This document shows, one piece after another, positions 52,986 to 59,944 of a stretch of DNA of 59,944 nt. Within the stretch, counting starts at the first letter, position 1. Each line of letters begins with the position of its first letter. A program made the translations under genes and the position numbers. The notes beneath the pieces were generated by a model, which did not search any database, had not been told where the DNA came from, and was given only the letters and a program-made list of their open reading frames with translations. The stretch lies in NCBI GenBank assembly GCA_003010405.1, contig PJLO01000005.1:1-59944 (forward strand). The letters are read 5' to 3'. Source of the DNA: Acidobacteriota bacterium. GTDB taxonomy: Bacteria > Acidobacteriota > Terriglobia > Terriglobales > Acidobacteriaceae.

Positions 52986-53858
52986 CTAGAACGCTACAGT
53001 CAGCACTGGGCAGGGTGCGCGTGCGACAACTACGTGTGCTGGCCCCAGTGGCCCATGAGTAGTAAAGGTTGCGGCCGGTTTTGCACCCATTACGATGAGG
53101 TCGGCGTGTTCCGCTTTTGCGAGCTTGACGATTTCGTCAGCGGGCGAGCCCACGAGGACCTTGTAGATGGGCTCCTTCTCCGGAGAGTCATAGTTTTGTA
53201 GCAGCGTTCTAAGTCGTGGTTCAACCAGAGGCACCAGCATCTCGGGAAGGCCCACATCGGCTCCCAGTGATGGAACAACAACGTGTGTCACGATGAGCTG
53301 TGCGTTGTATTCTGCCGCCGCCCCAAGGGCATGATGCAGTGCGTGTTCGGAGTGGGTCTCAAAGTTTGTTGCGAATACAATTCTGTTGAACTCCTTGTTG
53401 GCCGCGGGTGCGACCTTGGGACCAACGGTCAGAACAGGGCAAGTCGCGTGCCGGTAGACTTGTTCGGCTGTCGATCCGGTCAGCAGCCTCGTAATTCCTC
53501 CTCTGCCATGCGACCCCATCACAACGAGATCGATATTGTTCTCTTGAATGACTTTCTCTACTACCTGCCAGAAAGAGCCGCCTCGAAGCAGAATTTCCTT
53601 TTTCGAATTGTCACGGTCGATCCCATTCATGATCGCCACCATTGTTTTGTAGGTGGCACCGGCATCTGCAAAATAGTCCAAGTTGCTGTCCACAGGAAGT
53701 TCCGGGTAGACCACCTTTGTCACCACGTGGAGTAAATGCACCTTGGAATCGAACCGGCTCGCCAGAGCGTTGGCAAAGGGCAGTGTCGCCTTGTGAGTGC
53801 CGGTAAGGTCAGTGGTGAGCAGAATGTTTTTGACTTCGATTTTTGTCCGAGCGGCCAT
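52986..53858 (-). CDS. Universal stress protein, tandem Usp domains
   Basis: A 290-residue protein with two Usp domains. Both show the ATP-binding pattern: VMGSHGRGGITRLLTGSTAE (about 133-152) in the first and IVMGAKPAATFTTHGPLGPA near the end of the second, which is less regular. Unlike the protein at 9789, it looks able to bind nucleotide. Stand-alone gene. Confidence 0.92.
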   Translation of the reverse strand: MAARTKIEVKNILLTTDLTGTHKATLPFANALASRFDSKVHLLHVVTKVVYPELPVDSNLDYFADAGATYKTMVAIMNGIDRDNSKKEILLRGGSFWQVVEKVIQENNIDLVVMGSHGRGGITRLLTGSTAEQVYRHATCPVLTVGPKVAPAANKEFNRIVFATNFETHSEHALHHALGAAAEYNAQLIVTHVVVPSLGADVGLPEMLVPLVEPRLRTLLQNYDSPEKEPIYKVLVGSPADEIVKLAKAEHADLIVMGAKPAATFTTHGPLGPAHVVVARAPCPVLTVAF

Positions 53859-54166
53859 GGTTTCTCGAAGACCTCCAGACGTCTCCTGGGACCTGGTCCC
53901 GAATTTTGCAGGACACTATCCCGGATCTGTTGCCATTGCAGTGACCGCTATCACCGAAGCAGGGCACATCTGAACTCCGAATACGTTGGCGAGGAGCAGC
54001 AGTGAGCTCATCCGGAGGATTTCAGTTGGGTATATACTAATTTCATCGAAGCTGCGGGTCGGAATCGTTTCACCTCAGAGTTCGCTTCAGATGTTTCAAA
54101 AGGAGGCCAGTCTTCAGCTATAGCTGGGACAGTATACCGAAGGGAAGCCCGCAGGCGTCGCGAATA
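53859..54166. other. Intergenic region between usp and comF
   Basis: About 300 bases. It holds TATACT (54033-54038), which could be the -10 of a comF promoter though no matching -35 is clear, and a strong ribosome-site-like AAAAGGAGG near 54100 with no start codon after it. I see no conserved structure or repeat. Confidence 0.4.
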
Positions 54167-55105
54167 TTGGTGGGGGACGCGTTAAGGGGCCTTCTTGCGA
54201 CCTTGTTTCCCGGTGATTGTCGAATTTGCCAGTCCTCTCTTTTCTCGATTTCACGACTTCCAGTTTGTACCTCCTGCATAGAATCCATAAAACCCATTCT
54301 GTTGGCCCGATGCAATGTCTGCGGCAATCTGCTGGCCTCGGCCGATGCCGCGTTCGGCGATGCGCGCTGCGCGACCTGTGCAGTCGAGGAGCCGGCGTTT
54401 GAACGTGCAGTCAACTACGGAGCCTATGCCGGCGTTCTCCGGCAACTGATTCACATCCTGAAATATGAGCGGGTGCGCTCGGCGGCCGTCCCTCTGGGAC
54501 GGCTCACGGCTGAGGCCTGCGTGCAACTTGAGGGCGACATCGACGTCGAAGAACTGTTGCTTATTCCGGTTCCCTCCCACAAGGCGCGGACGCGCTCCCG
54601 TGGTTTCAATCAGGCAGAGTTGATTGCGCGCGCCGCGCAGCGCGGCATCGAGCACGCGATCGGACGCCGCCTCACCCTGGACCTTACCTCGTTACAGCGG
54701 GTGCGCTTTGTCGAATCGCAGGTGGCCCTGAGTGCGGAAGAGCGCCGCAGGCAGGTTCGCGGCGCATTTAACGTCACATCGCGGGACCGCATCAAGGGCC
54801 GCGAAATTCTCCTGATTGATGATGTTCTCACCACCGGCGCAACTGCCTCAGAGTGTGCTCGCGAGCTGCGTCATGCCGGAGCCTCGCGAATCTGGGTCGC
54901 AACTCCGGCGCGTGCCTTGGGCCGCCTGGAGTATGAGTTGATTGAGGAGTCCGGTAAACGCCTTCCAGCAACTGAATCGCTTTCATCCCTTTGCATGTCA
55001 TCGTCCGGCACGGCGTTGGGAAACCTCCCTCAGCGTCGTGGCATTTTGCCGGTCAACGGAGGACAACGGGTTGGTTGGTACGCCTCGCGGCCCCACCTGC
55101 TCTGA
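54167..55105 (+). CDS. comF: ComF-family phosphoribosyltransferase-like protein
   Basis: A 312-residue protein. The N-terminal zinc ribbons use cysteine pairs (GDCRICQS, VCTSC, CNVCG, CATC), followed by a phosphoribosyltransferase domain with the PRPP loop ILLIDDVLTTGAT (about 223-235) and IPVPSHKARTRSRGFNQAE. In transformable bacteria ComF helps process incoming single-stranded DNA. The tail after about residue 260 (SLSSLCMSSSGTALGN) is longer than in typical members and has no clear structure. The start is TTG 54167 or the adjacent GTG. Confidence 0.9.
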   Translation: MVGDALRGLLATLFPGDCRICQSSLFSISRLPVCTSCIESIKPILLARCNVCGNLLASADAAFGDARCATCAVEEPAFERAVNYGAYAGVLRQLIHILKYERVRSAAVPLGRLTAEACVQLEGDIDVEELLLIPVPSHKARTRSRGFNQAELIARAAQRGIEHAIGRRLTLDLTSLQRVRFVESQVALSAEERRRQVRGAFNVTSRDRIKGREILLIDDVLTTGATASECARELRHAGASRIWVATPARALGRLEYELIEESGKRLPATESLSSLCMSSSGTALGNLPQRRGILPVNGGQRVGWYASRPHLL

Positions 55106-55117
55106 GGGTTTACGCCA

Positions 55118-55681
55118 ATGGAGAGTCATAGAGCGTTCCGTTCGCACAACGACTATCGCGGCTACTCGGCAATGCACGCTCCTGTTCTTGTTCTGAACGC
55201 TTCTTACGAACCCATTAACATCTGTGCGGCAAGGCGCGCCATTGTCCTCGTATTGAAGGGCGTGGCGGCCACCGAAGAAATCAACGGCCATTTCATGCAC
55301 TCCTCGCGGGTTTCGATCCGGGTTCCGTCGGTCATCAGACTGCTGGAGTATCGTCGCATCCCGCACCAGACGAGGGCGCTTTCGCGCAAAAATATTCTGC
55401 TTCGTGACCGCAACACCTGCCAGTATTGCGGTGTAGTGCTTCCGGCGGGCGAACTTACGCTCGATCACGTGATTCCGCGCTCGCGCGGAGGGCCTTCCAG
55501 CTGGGAAAATCTTGTAGCCTGCTGCCATGAGTGCAATCGCAGGAAAGGCAACTCCATGCCCCATGAGTGCGGAATGCGCCCACTGAAGGAGCCTCGCCCA
55601 TTTTCACTGCATACCAGCCGCCATCTGATGCGCATGGTTGGCCGCGCCGACACCAAGTGGCGCAAGTATCTGTACTATTGA
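55118..55681 (+). CDS. HNH endonuclease
   Basis: A 187-residue protein of the widespread small HNH family. Zinc cysteines CQYC (about 107-110), the HNH core [19 protein letters not shown] with a later [11 protein letters not shown], and an N-terminal strand-rich part ([20 protein letters not shown]). It follows comF by 12 bases, so it is probably co-transcribed. A shorter start at 55172 is possible. Housekeeping role unknown; no restriction partner is present. Confidence 0.9.
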   Translation: MESHRAFRSHNDYRGYSAMHAPVLVLNASYEPINICAARRAIVLVLKGVAATEEINGHFMHSSRVSIRVPSVIRLLEYRRIPHQTRALSRKNILLRDRNTCQYCGVVLPAGELTLDHVIPRSRGGPSSWENLVACCHECNRRKGNSMPHECGMRPLKEPRPFSLHTSRHLMRMVGRADTKWRKYLYY

Positions 55682-55896
55682 TCTCCATGGCTGCCACAAG
55701 CCGGTCAAATCGATTGAGAGCGCGAACTCTCGACCGGCTTCGGTGCCGGAGCTGATTCCCAATTCTGGTCTAACCCTTTTATTTCAAGAAATTTAATCTT
55801 AGTACTTCCAGCTCTGTACAGGCATTCGCATCTAATTTTGAAATGCGCCCCTCGTCAGGCTCACCGGCTCTTTTTTGAGCACACAAGGGAGACTCG

Positions 55897-56910
55897 ATGT
55901 CTGAAAACGTAATTGACCAAATCGTCAGCGAATTGCGGGCCAATGGTGCACAGTGGTATCCGGAAATGGGCGAACTCCGAGCAGTTCGCACCGTTGGCCA
56001 CACGCCCAAGTCGGACCATTACATCTACGATCTTGTAATAAATTTTGAGAACGGCAACGAACGGCTCGCCGTGAAGCTCTATCGCGCGGGCAAGGGAGGA
56101 CATGCCCGAACTATGGCGGCGGCTGAGACCGCACATCTGCACTCAGTCTGGAACCAGACTAGAACAGAGCCGCTTTTGGGAATCCCGCGACCAATCGGAG
56201 ATTTCAGCGCGCTGGGCGCTGTGGTGAGTGAAAAACTCGCAGGCTTCCCGCTCCAGTCGCTCATCATGAAAGCCGCGCTGCTTCCTGGCTACGCCGGGCT
56301 TGGCGTACTCCAGAACGCGGCTGCGGCGAGCGGTGCCTGGTTGTGCCAGTTCCAAAAAGCCACTGCCCGCCCTGCGAAGCCTCTGGATCGGGACGGCTTG
56401 CAGGCTGATATCGAAAAACTCTGCAATAAGTGCAAATCTGTCGGATTGGACGACATGTCCGTCAGCAAAATTCTCTCCACTGTCGGTTCAATTCTCAATC
56501 AGTCGCGTGAGCCTTTGATGAACTCGGCAGTGCTGAATGAGTTCACGCCATTGAGCGTGGCAGTGCTGGACCGTGGAGTGGGCTTCTCCGATTTCGCGCG
56601 TATGCAGGAGGACGGCAGCACCTACACGGATTCCGCGACCTTCCTAGCCTCCGTTGAGGTACTGGAGAAATACCCGTTCTGTAATCGGTCGATTACGACC
56701 GAGGTTCAGGAGCGCTTTCTGGATGCTTACGGAGCCACGGAGGAGGAGCGGGAAATACTCCAGGTTGTCAAAATGAAAATCCTGCTCTCGATGTTTGCCG
56801 CTGGTCGCACCGTACCCGAAAGTGCGTTGCGCAAAAAAGTGATGTGGGCAAACGTCATGAAGAAATTTATCCAGGCAGTTGCGGACCGCTCAACGCCGAA
56901 AGCTGCCTAA
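55897..56910 (+). CDS. Kinase-fold (APH-like) protein lacking catalytic motif
   Basis: A 337-residue protein whose layout resembles aminoglycoside/choline phosphotransferase-like kinases. It has a lysine strand LAVKLYRAG (about 57-65), a hinge-like region IPRPIGDFSALGAVVSEKLAGF and a helix GAWLCQFQKAT. Where such kinases have HGDxxxxN, this protein reads LNEFTPLSVAVLD, and the DFG-like D is in FSDFARM. The catalytic Asp and Asn thus seem lost. It may be a pseudokinase, or the resemblance may be distant; I am moderately sure of the fold only. Confidence 0.5.
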   Translation: MSENVIDQIVSELRANGAQWYPEMGELRAVRTVGHTPKSDHYIYDLVINFENGNERLAVKLYRAGKGGHARTMAAAETAHLHSVWNQTRTEPLLGIPRPIGDFSALGAVVSEKLAGFPLQSLIMKAALLPGYAGLGVLQNAAAASGAWLCQFQKATARPAKPLDRDGLQADIEKLCNKCKSVGLDDMSVSKILSTVGSILNQSREPLMNSAVLNEFTPLSVAVLDRGVGFSDFARMQEDGSTYTDSATFLASVEVLEKYPFCNRSITTEVQERFLDAYGATEEEREILQVVKMKILLSMFAAGRTVPESALRKKVMWANVMKKFIQAVADRSTPKAA

Positions 56911-56938
56911 GCAGGTCACGCGTATTCGCGTCCGCAGC

Positions 56939-57802
56939 CTATCTGCCCGTCGTGTCCTTGACAGGTTCATCTTTCTTCTGGCCGTCGTTCGCGCCTTTGA
57001 TTTCCTCTCCTTCGAAGATGACCTTTGTCTTTGAGCCGAACCGGCGGTAGTTTTCGTACCTGGTCACCTGGCGTATGTGGATGTCGCCCATGGTGAAGTG
57101 CAGGTAGTCGTCTATCTTCGTGTACGTCGGGAACCAGTACTTCCCGTCGATCTGCTCGCGCCATGTAGTAAAGCGGGGGAAAAGATTCTCTTCGCCCCTC
57201 TTAGCCTTGCCTAGGTCCGGCACGTTTTTGCCGTAGGTCTTCACGATCTGGAAGTCATGGTCGTCAACCCAGATTCGGCCCTCAAAGTAGCGCTGCCCTT
57301 TCTCGATCTTCTTAGGCTTGAGGTCGAAGACATAACAATTCAGTTCGTCCTCTTGTTGCTGGCCCATGTACTTGACGTCGTAGAACGGGAGGTCGTCGAT
57401 GGTCATTGTGAACGGCATGCGCTTTTCTATGTCGTCCAGATCCTCTTGCGTTATGCTGATGCGCCGGAGGGTACTTTGCGGGGCGTATTTTACATGCGTT
57501 ATACGCTTTCCCTTGTCATCGAAGACTACGTCGAAAATCTGCTGGTATTCGCCGTCAACGGTGTGGCCTTCAAGAGTCTGCACCTTCACGCTCTGCGTCC
57601 ACGTGTAATGCTCGCGCGCCAGTTTGAACTCTTTCTCCTTGGAGGCAAAGCGCTGCACCACTTCGTCCACCGTAATGCCGTTCGGAGGGATGTTCCTGAG
57701 CTCACCCTCGCCTTCCTGGGCAAAGGCCGCAAGACTGAATGTCTGCAGACAAAGGAATAGCGCAAGTGTGCTCAACAAATGAATCAGAGAAGCTCGTTTC
57801 AT
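56939..57802 (-). CDS. Exported protein, LolA/outer-membrane-lipoprotein-sorting-like
   Basis: A 287-residue protein with a signal peptide (about 1-29, ends AAFAQ) and a beta-rich body: YTWTQSVKVQTLEG, YYDVKYMGQQ-like strand and GRIWVDDHDFQIVKTYG, then WREQIDGKYWFPTYT. Long curved sheets of this kind occur in LolA/LolB-like periplasmic carriers; the assignment is from pattern only. The C-terminal tail is Lys/Asp-rich. It converges with the kinase-fold gene. Confidence 0.65.
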   Translation of the reverse strand: MKRASLIHLLSTLALFLCLQTFSLAAFAQEGEGELRNIPPNGITVDEVVQRFASKEKEFKLAREHYTWTQSVKVQTLEGHTVDGEYQQIFDVVFDDKGKRITHVKYAPQSTLRRISITQEDLDDIEKRMPFTMTIDDLPFYDVKYMGQQQEDELNCYVFDLKPKKIEKGQRYFEGRIWVDDHDFQIVKTYGKNVPDLGKAKRGEENLFPRFTTWREQIDGKYWFPTYTKIDDYLHFTMGDIHIRQVTRYENYRRFGSKTKVIFEGEEIKGANDGQKKDEPVKDTTGR

Positions 57803-58048
57803 GACCTAAGCGCTCCGCATGTGTCTTGCTTCGATGCATACCGGCGGGGATGGTGCAAAGCAAAGTAAATAACTTGACCACGCCCCGCGGCTAGATTCCA
57901 GTCTTTCACAAACGCGAATACAAGTAGCTCGTATTGAAAACCGGAGTCCCCAAAAACCGGACCAAGTCTCGCGCGGCTTCTGGATTTCTCATCATACTAG
58001 TCCAATGGCTACCCCGTTTGTCATGCTGCATTACAATCGTGTCCAGCT

Positions 58049-58771
58049 ATGACTATCGCTTCCAATCTTGCCCAGATTCGCGAACGCATTTCGAAGGCCG
58101 CGCAGCGAGCGGGCCGCGACCCCGGCGAGATCGCGCTGATGGCGGTCTCGAAAAACCATCCTGGCTCCGCCATTCTGGAAGCCATTGCCGCCGGGCAGAC
58201 GCTCTTCGGCGAAAACCGCGTGCAGGAGTTTGCGGACAAGCACGAGTTGCTGGCGTCTTGTCGCAACGCCAGATTCCATTTGATAGGCCACTTGCAATCC
58301 AACAAGGCGGCGCGTGCGGCGGAGCTGTTTGATTCCGTCGATAGCGTCGACTCGCTGCGGCTGGCTGAACGGCTCAACGATGCCGCGGCGCGCCTTAACA
58401 AGCGGCTGGATGTGCTCATCGAAATCAACGTTGGAGGCGAGGAAGCCAAGTCCGGATTCGATCCCGATTCGGATGAGTTGCTGGCCTTATTAAACGCTCA
58501 GTCTCGGCTTTCCAACCTCATGATTCGCGGCTGCATGACCGTGCCGCCCTTCACCGAAGATCCCGAGGGAGCACGACACTGCTTCCGCCAACTCCGCGAA
58601 CTGCGCGACAGCTTGCGCGCTCGCAGTGGCCTTGCGTTGCCGGAGCTTTCAATGGGAATGTCTCATGATTTTGAAGTTGCGATCGAAGAGGGCTCCACCT
58701 GCGTGCGAGTCGGCACGGCCATCTTCGGCGCGCGATCCTATCCCGCACCCTATGAGGAATCTGCTCGATGA
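58049..58771 (+). CDS. YggS-family PLP homeostasis protein
   Basis: A 240-residue single-domain PLP-binding protein (YggS/PLPBP), which controls pyridoxal phosphate levels. PLP lysine in MAVSKNHP (about 32), NRVQEFADKHE, HLIGHLQSNKA, then MSMGMSHDFEVAIEEGST-like phosphate-binding end (LSMGMSHDFEVAIEEG) and VRVGTAIFG. First gene of a tight three-gene group. Confidence 0.96.
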   Translation: MTIASNLAQIRERISKAAQRAGRDPGEIALMAVSKNHPGSAILEAIAAGQTLFGENRVQEFADKHELLASCRNARFHLIGHLQSNKAARAAELFDSVDSVDSLRLAERLNDAAARLNKRLDVLIEINVGGEEAKSGFDPDSDELLALLNAQSRLSNLMIRGCMTVPPFTEDPEGARHCFRQLRELRDSLRARSGLALPELSMGMSHDFEVAIEEGSTCVRVGTAIFGARSYPAPYEESAR

Positions 58772-59103
58772 AATGGATGGACAGACTGTTTGCCTGGATG
58801 CTGGTAGCGCTGGGCGGCGCGCACCTTCTGGCCTTGTGGATTCCCAAGCTGGGGTTGCTACGCGGTCCGTGGACGGGCGGCGCTGCCGTGGCCATTATCT
58901 CTGCGGGCCTGATGAATGCCGTGCGCTCGCGACGCAAGAGCGACCGATTTCTGCGCTGGTGCACCGCGCTGGCCACACTGCTCACGGCGGCAATGTGCCT
59001 GATCACGCTCTATCGTTTTTCCGGCAACGTCCTTCATCAACCCGCAGCGCTCGCTATTAGTGTGCTCGCCGTGGTTGAACTGTTCTTTTGCGTGGCGAGG
59101 TAA
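58768..59103 (+). CDS. Small membrane protein
   Basis: A 111-residue protein with four hydrophobic segments (LFAWMLVALGGAHLLALW, GGAAVAIISAGLMNAV, TALATLLTAAMCLITLY, LAISVLAVVELFFCVA). No family is recognised. Its ATG overlaps the yggS stop (ATGA) and it ends three bases before the YggU gene, so all three are probably translated together. Confidence 0.75.
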   Translation: MKWMDRLFAWMLVALGGAHLLALWIPKLGLLRGPWTGGAAVAIISAGLMNAVRSRRKSDRFLRWCTALATLLTAAMCLITLYRFSGNVLHQPAALAISVLAVVELFFCVAR

Positions 59104-59106
59104 GCG

Positions 59107-59397
59107 ATGGCATTCACGGTTCGCGACACTTCGCATGGAGCGCAATTCGCGCTGCGGGTACAGCCGCGTGCCAGCCGCAACGCCTTTGCGGGCTTGATGG
59201 GCGATGCCATCAAACTGGCCATCACAGCGCCCCCCGTCGACGGCAAAGCCAACCAGGCCGTCATCGAGTACCTCTCGGAGTTCTTTCGCGTACCTAAAGC
59301 GAGCATCACCATCGTCTCGGGCGAGACCGGGCGCAACAAGCTGATCGCCATTCGCGGCATGAGCGCGGCACAGGTGTTAAAGGCACTGAAAATCTGA
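59107..59397 (+). CDS. YggU/DUF167-family protein
   Basis: A 96-residue protein with the DUF167 signature: LRVQPRASRNAFAGL (about 15-29), APPVDGKANQAVIEYLSE (about 38-55) and SITIVSGETGRNKLIAI. The function of the family is unknown. Neighbourhood with yggS is common in bacteria. Confidence 0.95.
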   Translation: MAFTVRDTSHGAQFALRVQPRASRNAFAGLMGDAIKLAITAPPVDGKANQAVIEYLSEFFRVPKASITIVSGETGRNKLIAIRGMSAAQVLKALKI

Positions 59398-59407
59398 CTC
59401 GCGAGAG

Positions 59408-59802
59408 TGGCGGGTGGCCCACATCCGGCGGGTGGCCCACTCAAGCCTTCGTTTGGCTTGAGTGGGGCTTCTCGGCTGCGTTGCAAATGGTGGTTGCCGA
59501 TCCGTTGCGTCGCTTCGCTGTCCATTCCGATTCGATCTCCACTCGGCCTTGACGGCCTGTTGCATAGTGAGGCCAGCTACTCCATTCCCACTCGTAACTC
59601 TTCCCGACACGTTCCAGCGCCGTTTCAAATGTAATCTTTGCCGCCTCATCGGCCAACAGCGCCTGGCGGTGGTGGCAGCAGAACGTGACAAAGTGCGTCT
59701 GGCCCAATTCGTGAAAGCATCCACCCCAGGGCATCGTCTCAACTCAAGCCTCTCCAACAGCCCCACTCAAGCCAAAGGAAGGCTTGAATGGGCCACCCGC
59801 CC
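59408..59802. mobile_element. Deleted REP-associated transposase unit between inverted hairpins
   Basis: Left hairpin: CCCACTCAAGCC (59436-59447) with GGCTTGAGTGGGG (59455-59467), preceded by two direct GGCGGGTGGCCCAC units. Right hairpin: CCCCACTCAAGCC (59761-59773) with GGCTTGAATGGG (59781-59792), followed by CCACCCGCCC. The right one is an inverted copy of the left with one or two changes. Between them lies an internally deleted transposase gene. The arrangement matches a RAYT gene framed by REP-like repeats. Confidence 0.75.
59441..59734 (-). pseudogene. REP-associated tyrosine transposase, internal deletion
   Basis: The 97-codon frame begins MPWGGCFHELGQTHFVTFCC and continues HHRQALLADEAAKITF, the N-terminus of an IS200-like Y1 transposase (RAYT). 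After about 47 residues it jumps to EWEWSSWPHYATGRQG and VEIESEWTAKRR, which match the C-terminal end of such proteins. About 100 residues, including the HUH metal motif and catalytic Tyr, are missing, apparently without a frameshift. The last codons lie within the left hairpin. It cannot be an active transposase. Confidence 0.75.
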
Positions 59803-59822
59803 TTAGACCGGTTTGCATGAAG

Positions 59823-59944
59823 CTATATTCCATAGCCGCAGTGCTTGAACCAGGCTGCGGCGTTGTCGGGGGTGATGGTGGCCAGAGCCAGAGCGGCCGC
59901 TTGTTCGAGAGCTTCCAGCAGACGGGGCTTGGCGGAGCGGAGCA
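59823..59944 (-). pseudogene. C-terminal part of an IS630-like transposase, cut by the window edge
   Basis: The minus strand is open from the window edge to a TAG at 59823-59825 and encodes 39 residues ending ITPDNAAAWFKHCGYGI. The 'IT..dA..WF.hcGY' ending preceded by an Ala/Leu-rich helix is typical of IS630-family transposases. Whether the gene is complete beyond the window is unknown. It is adjacent to the RAYT remnant, so this end of the window is a mobile-element site. Confidence 0.6.

Noticed and set aside
1..59944. CRISPR array or cas genes
   Set aside because: No regularly spaced short direct repeats and no Cas-like protein were seen.

Overview
The window looks like chromosomal DNA of an acidobacterium, probably class Terriglobia (Koribacter/Sulfotelmatobacter-like). 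This is inferred from moderately high GC, a Lon-like protease followed by a universal stress protein, secreted proteins with glycine/aspartate repeats, B-box/LiaF/DUF4097 membrane proteins, system II cytochrome c maturation, and short hairpin repeats that share a GGGTGCCCC-type edge. No ribosomal marker is present, so the assignment rests on gene content only.

Layout. 1-2030: a poorly coding left flank with one amidohydrolase-like gene that lacks its usual metal ligands. 2031-5981 and 10759-14710: two direct copies of a 3.95 kb module holding ilvN, ilvB and a divergent trpB2. Between ilvB and trpB2 lies a regulatory region with a 36-codon valine-rich leader peptide and a terminator/antiterminator pair. 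The copies are separated by an FkbM methyltransferase, tRNA-Leu(CAA), a Lon-family protease and a universal stress protein. 14.8-20.7 kb: a signalling area with a class III nucleotide cyclase, a PilZ/PhcB-like methyltransferase, a membrane glycosyltransferase and an HD-GYP protein. 20.8-30.9 kb: cold-shock protein, large TPR protein, LOG-family protein, repeat lipoprotein and a B-box/DUF4097 pair.

31.0-34.9 kb: S4 RNA-binding protein and the queuosine-precursor genes queD, queE and queC, with a small protein and a DUF3883 nuclease-like gene inserted between queE and queC on the opposite strand. 34.9-49.2 kb: TPR proteins, a 55-residue Trm112-like protein, FolD, an HtrA-type protease, a sugar isomerase-like protein, ResB/CcsA cytochrome c assembly, Fe-dependent alcohol dehydrogenase, a methyltransferase, alpha carbonic anhydrase, SYLF protein, half-size TauE/SafE and GNAT. 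49.3-59.4 kb: ArnT-like transferase, a sigma factor/anti-sigma/Spy-like operon, universal stress protein, ComF, HNH endonuclease, a degenerate kinase-fold protein, a secreted protein, and the YggS / small membrane protein / YggU operon. 59.4 kb to the end is mobile-element debris: a REP-associated transposase with its catalytic middle deleted, lying between inverted hairpin repeats, then the C-terminus of an IS630-like transposase.

The most striking items are the near-perfect ilvBN-trpB2 duplication and the valine-rich attenuator that precedes ilvB in both copies. The boundaries of the two copies are unequal in an informative way. Either a recombination event or an assembly join could explain this, and only long reads would settle it.
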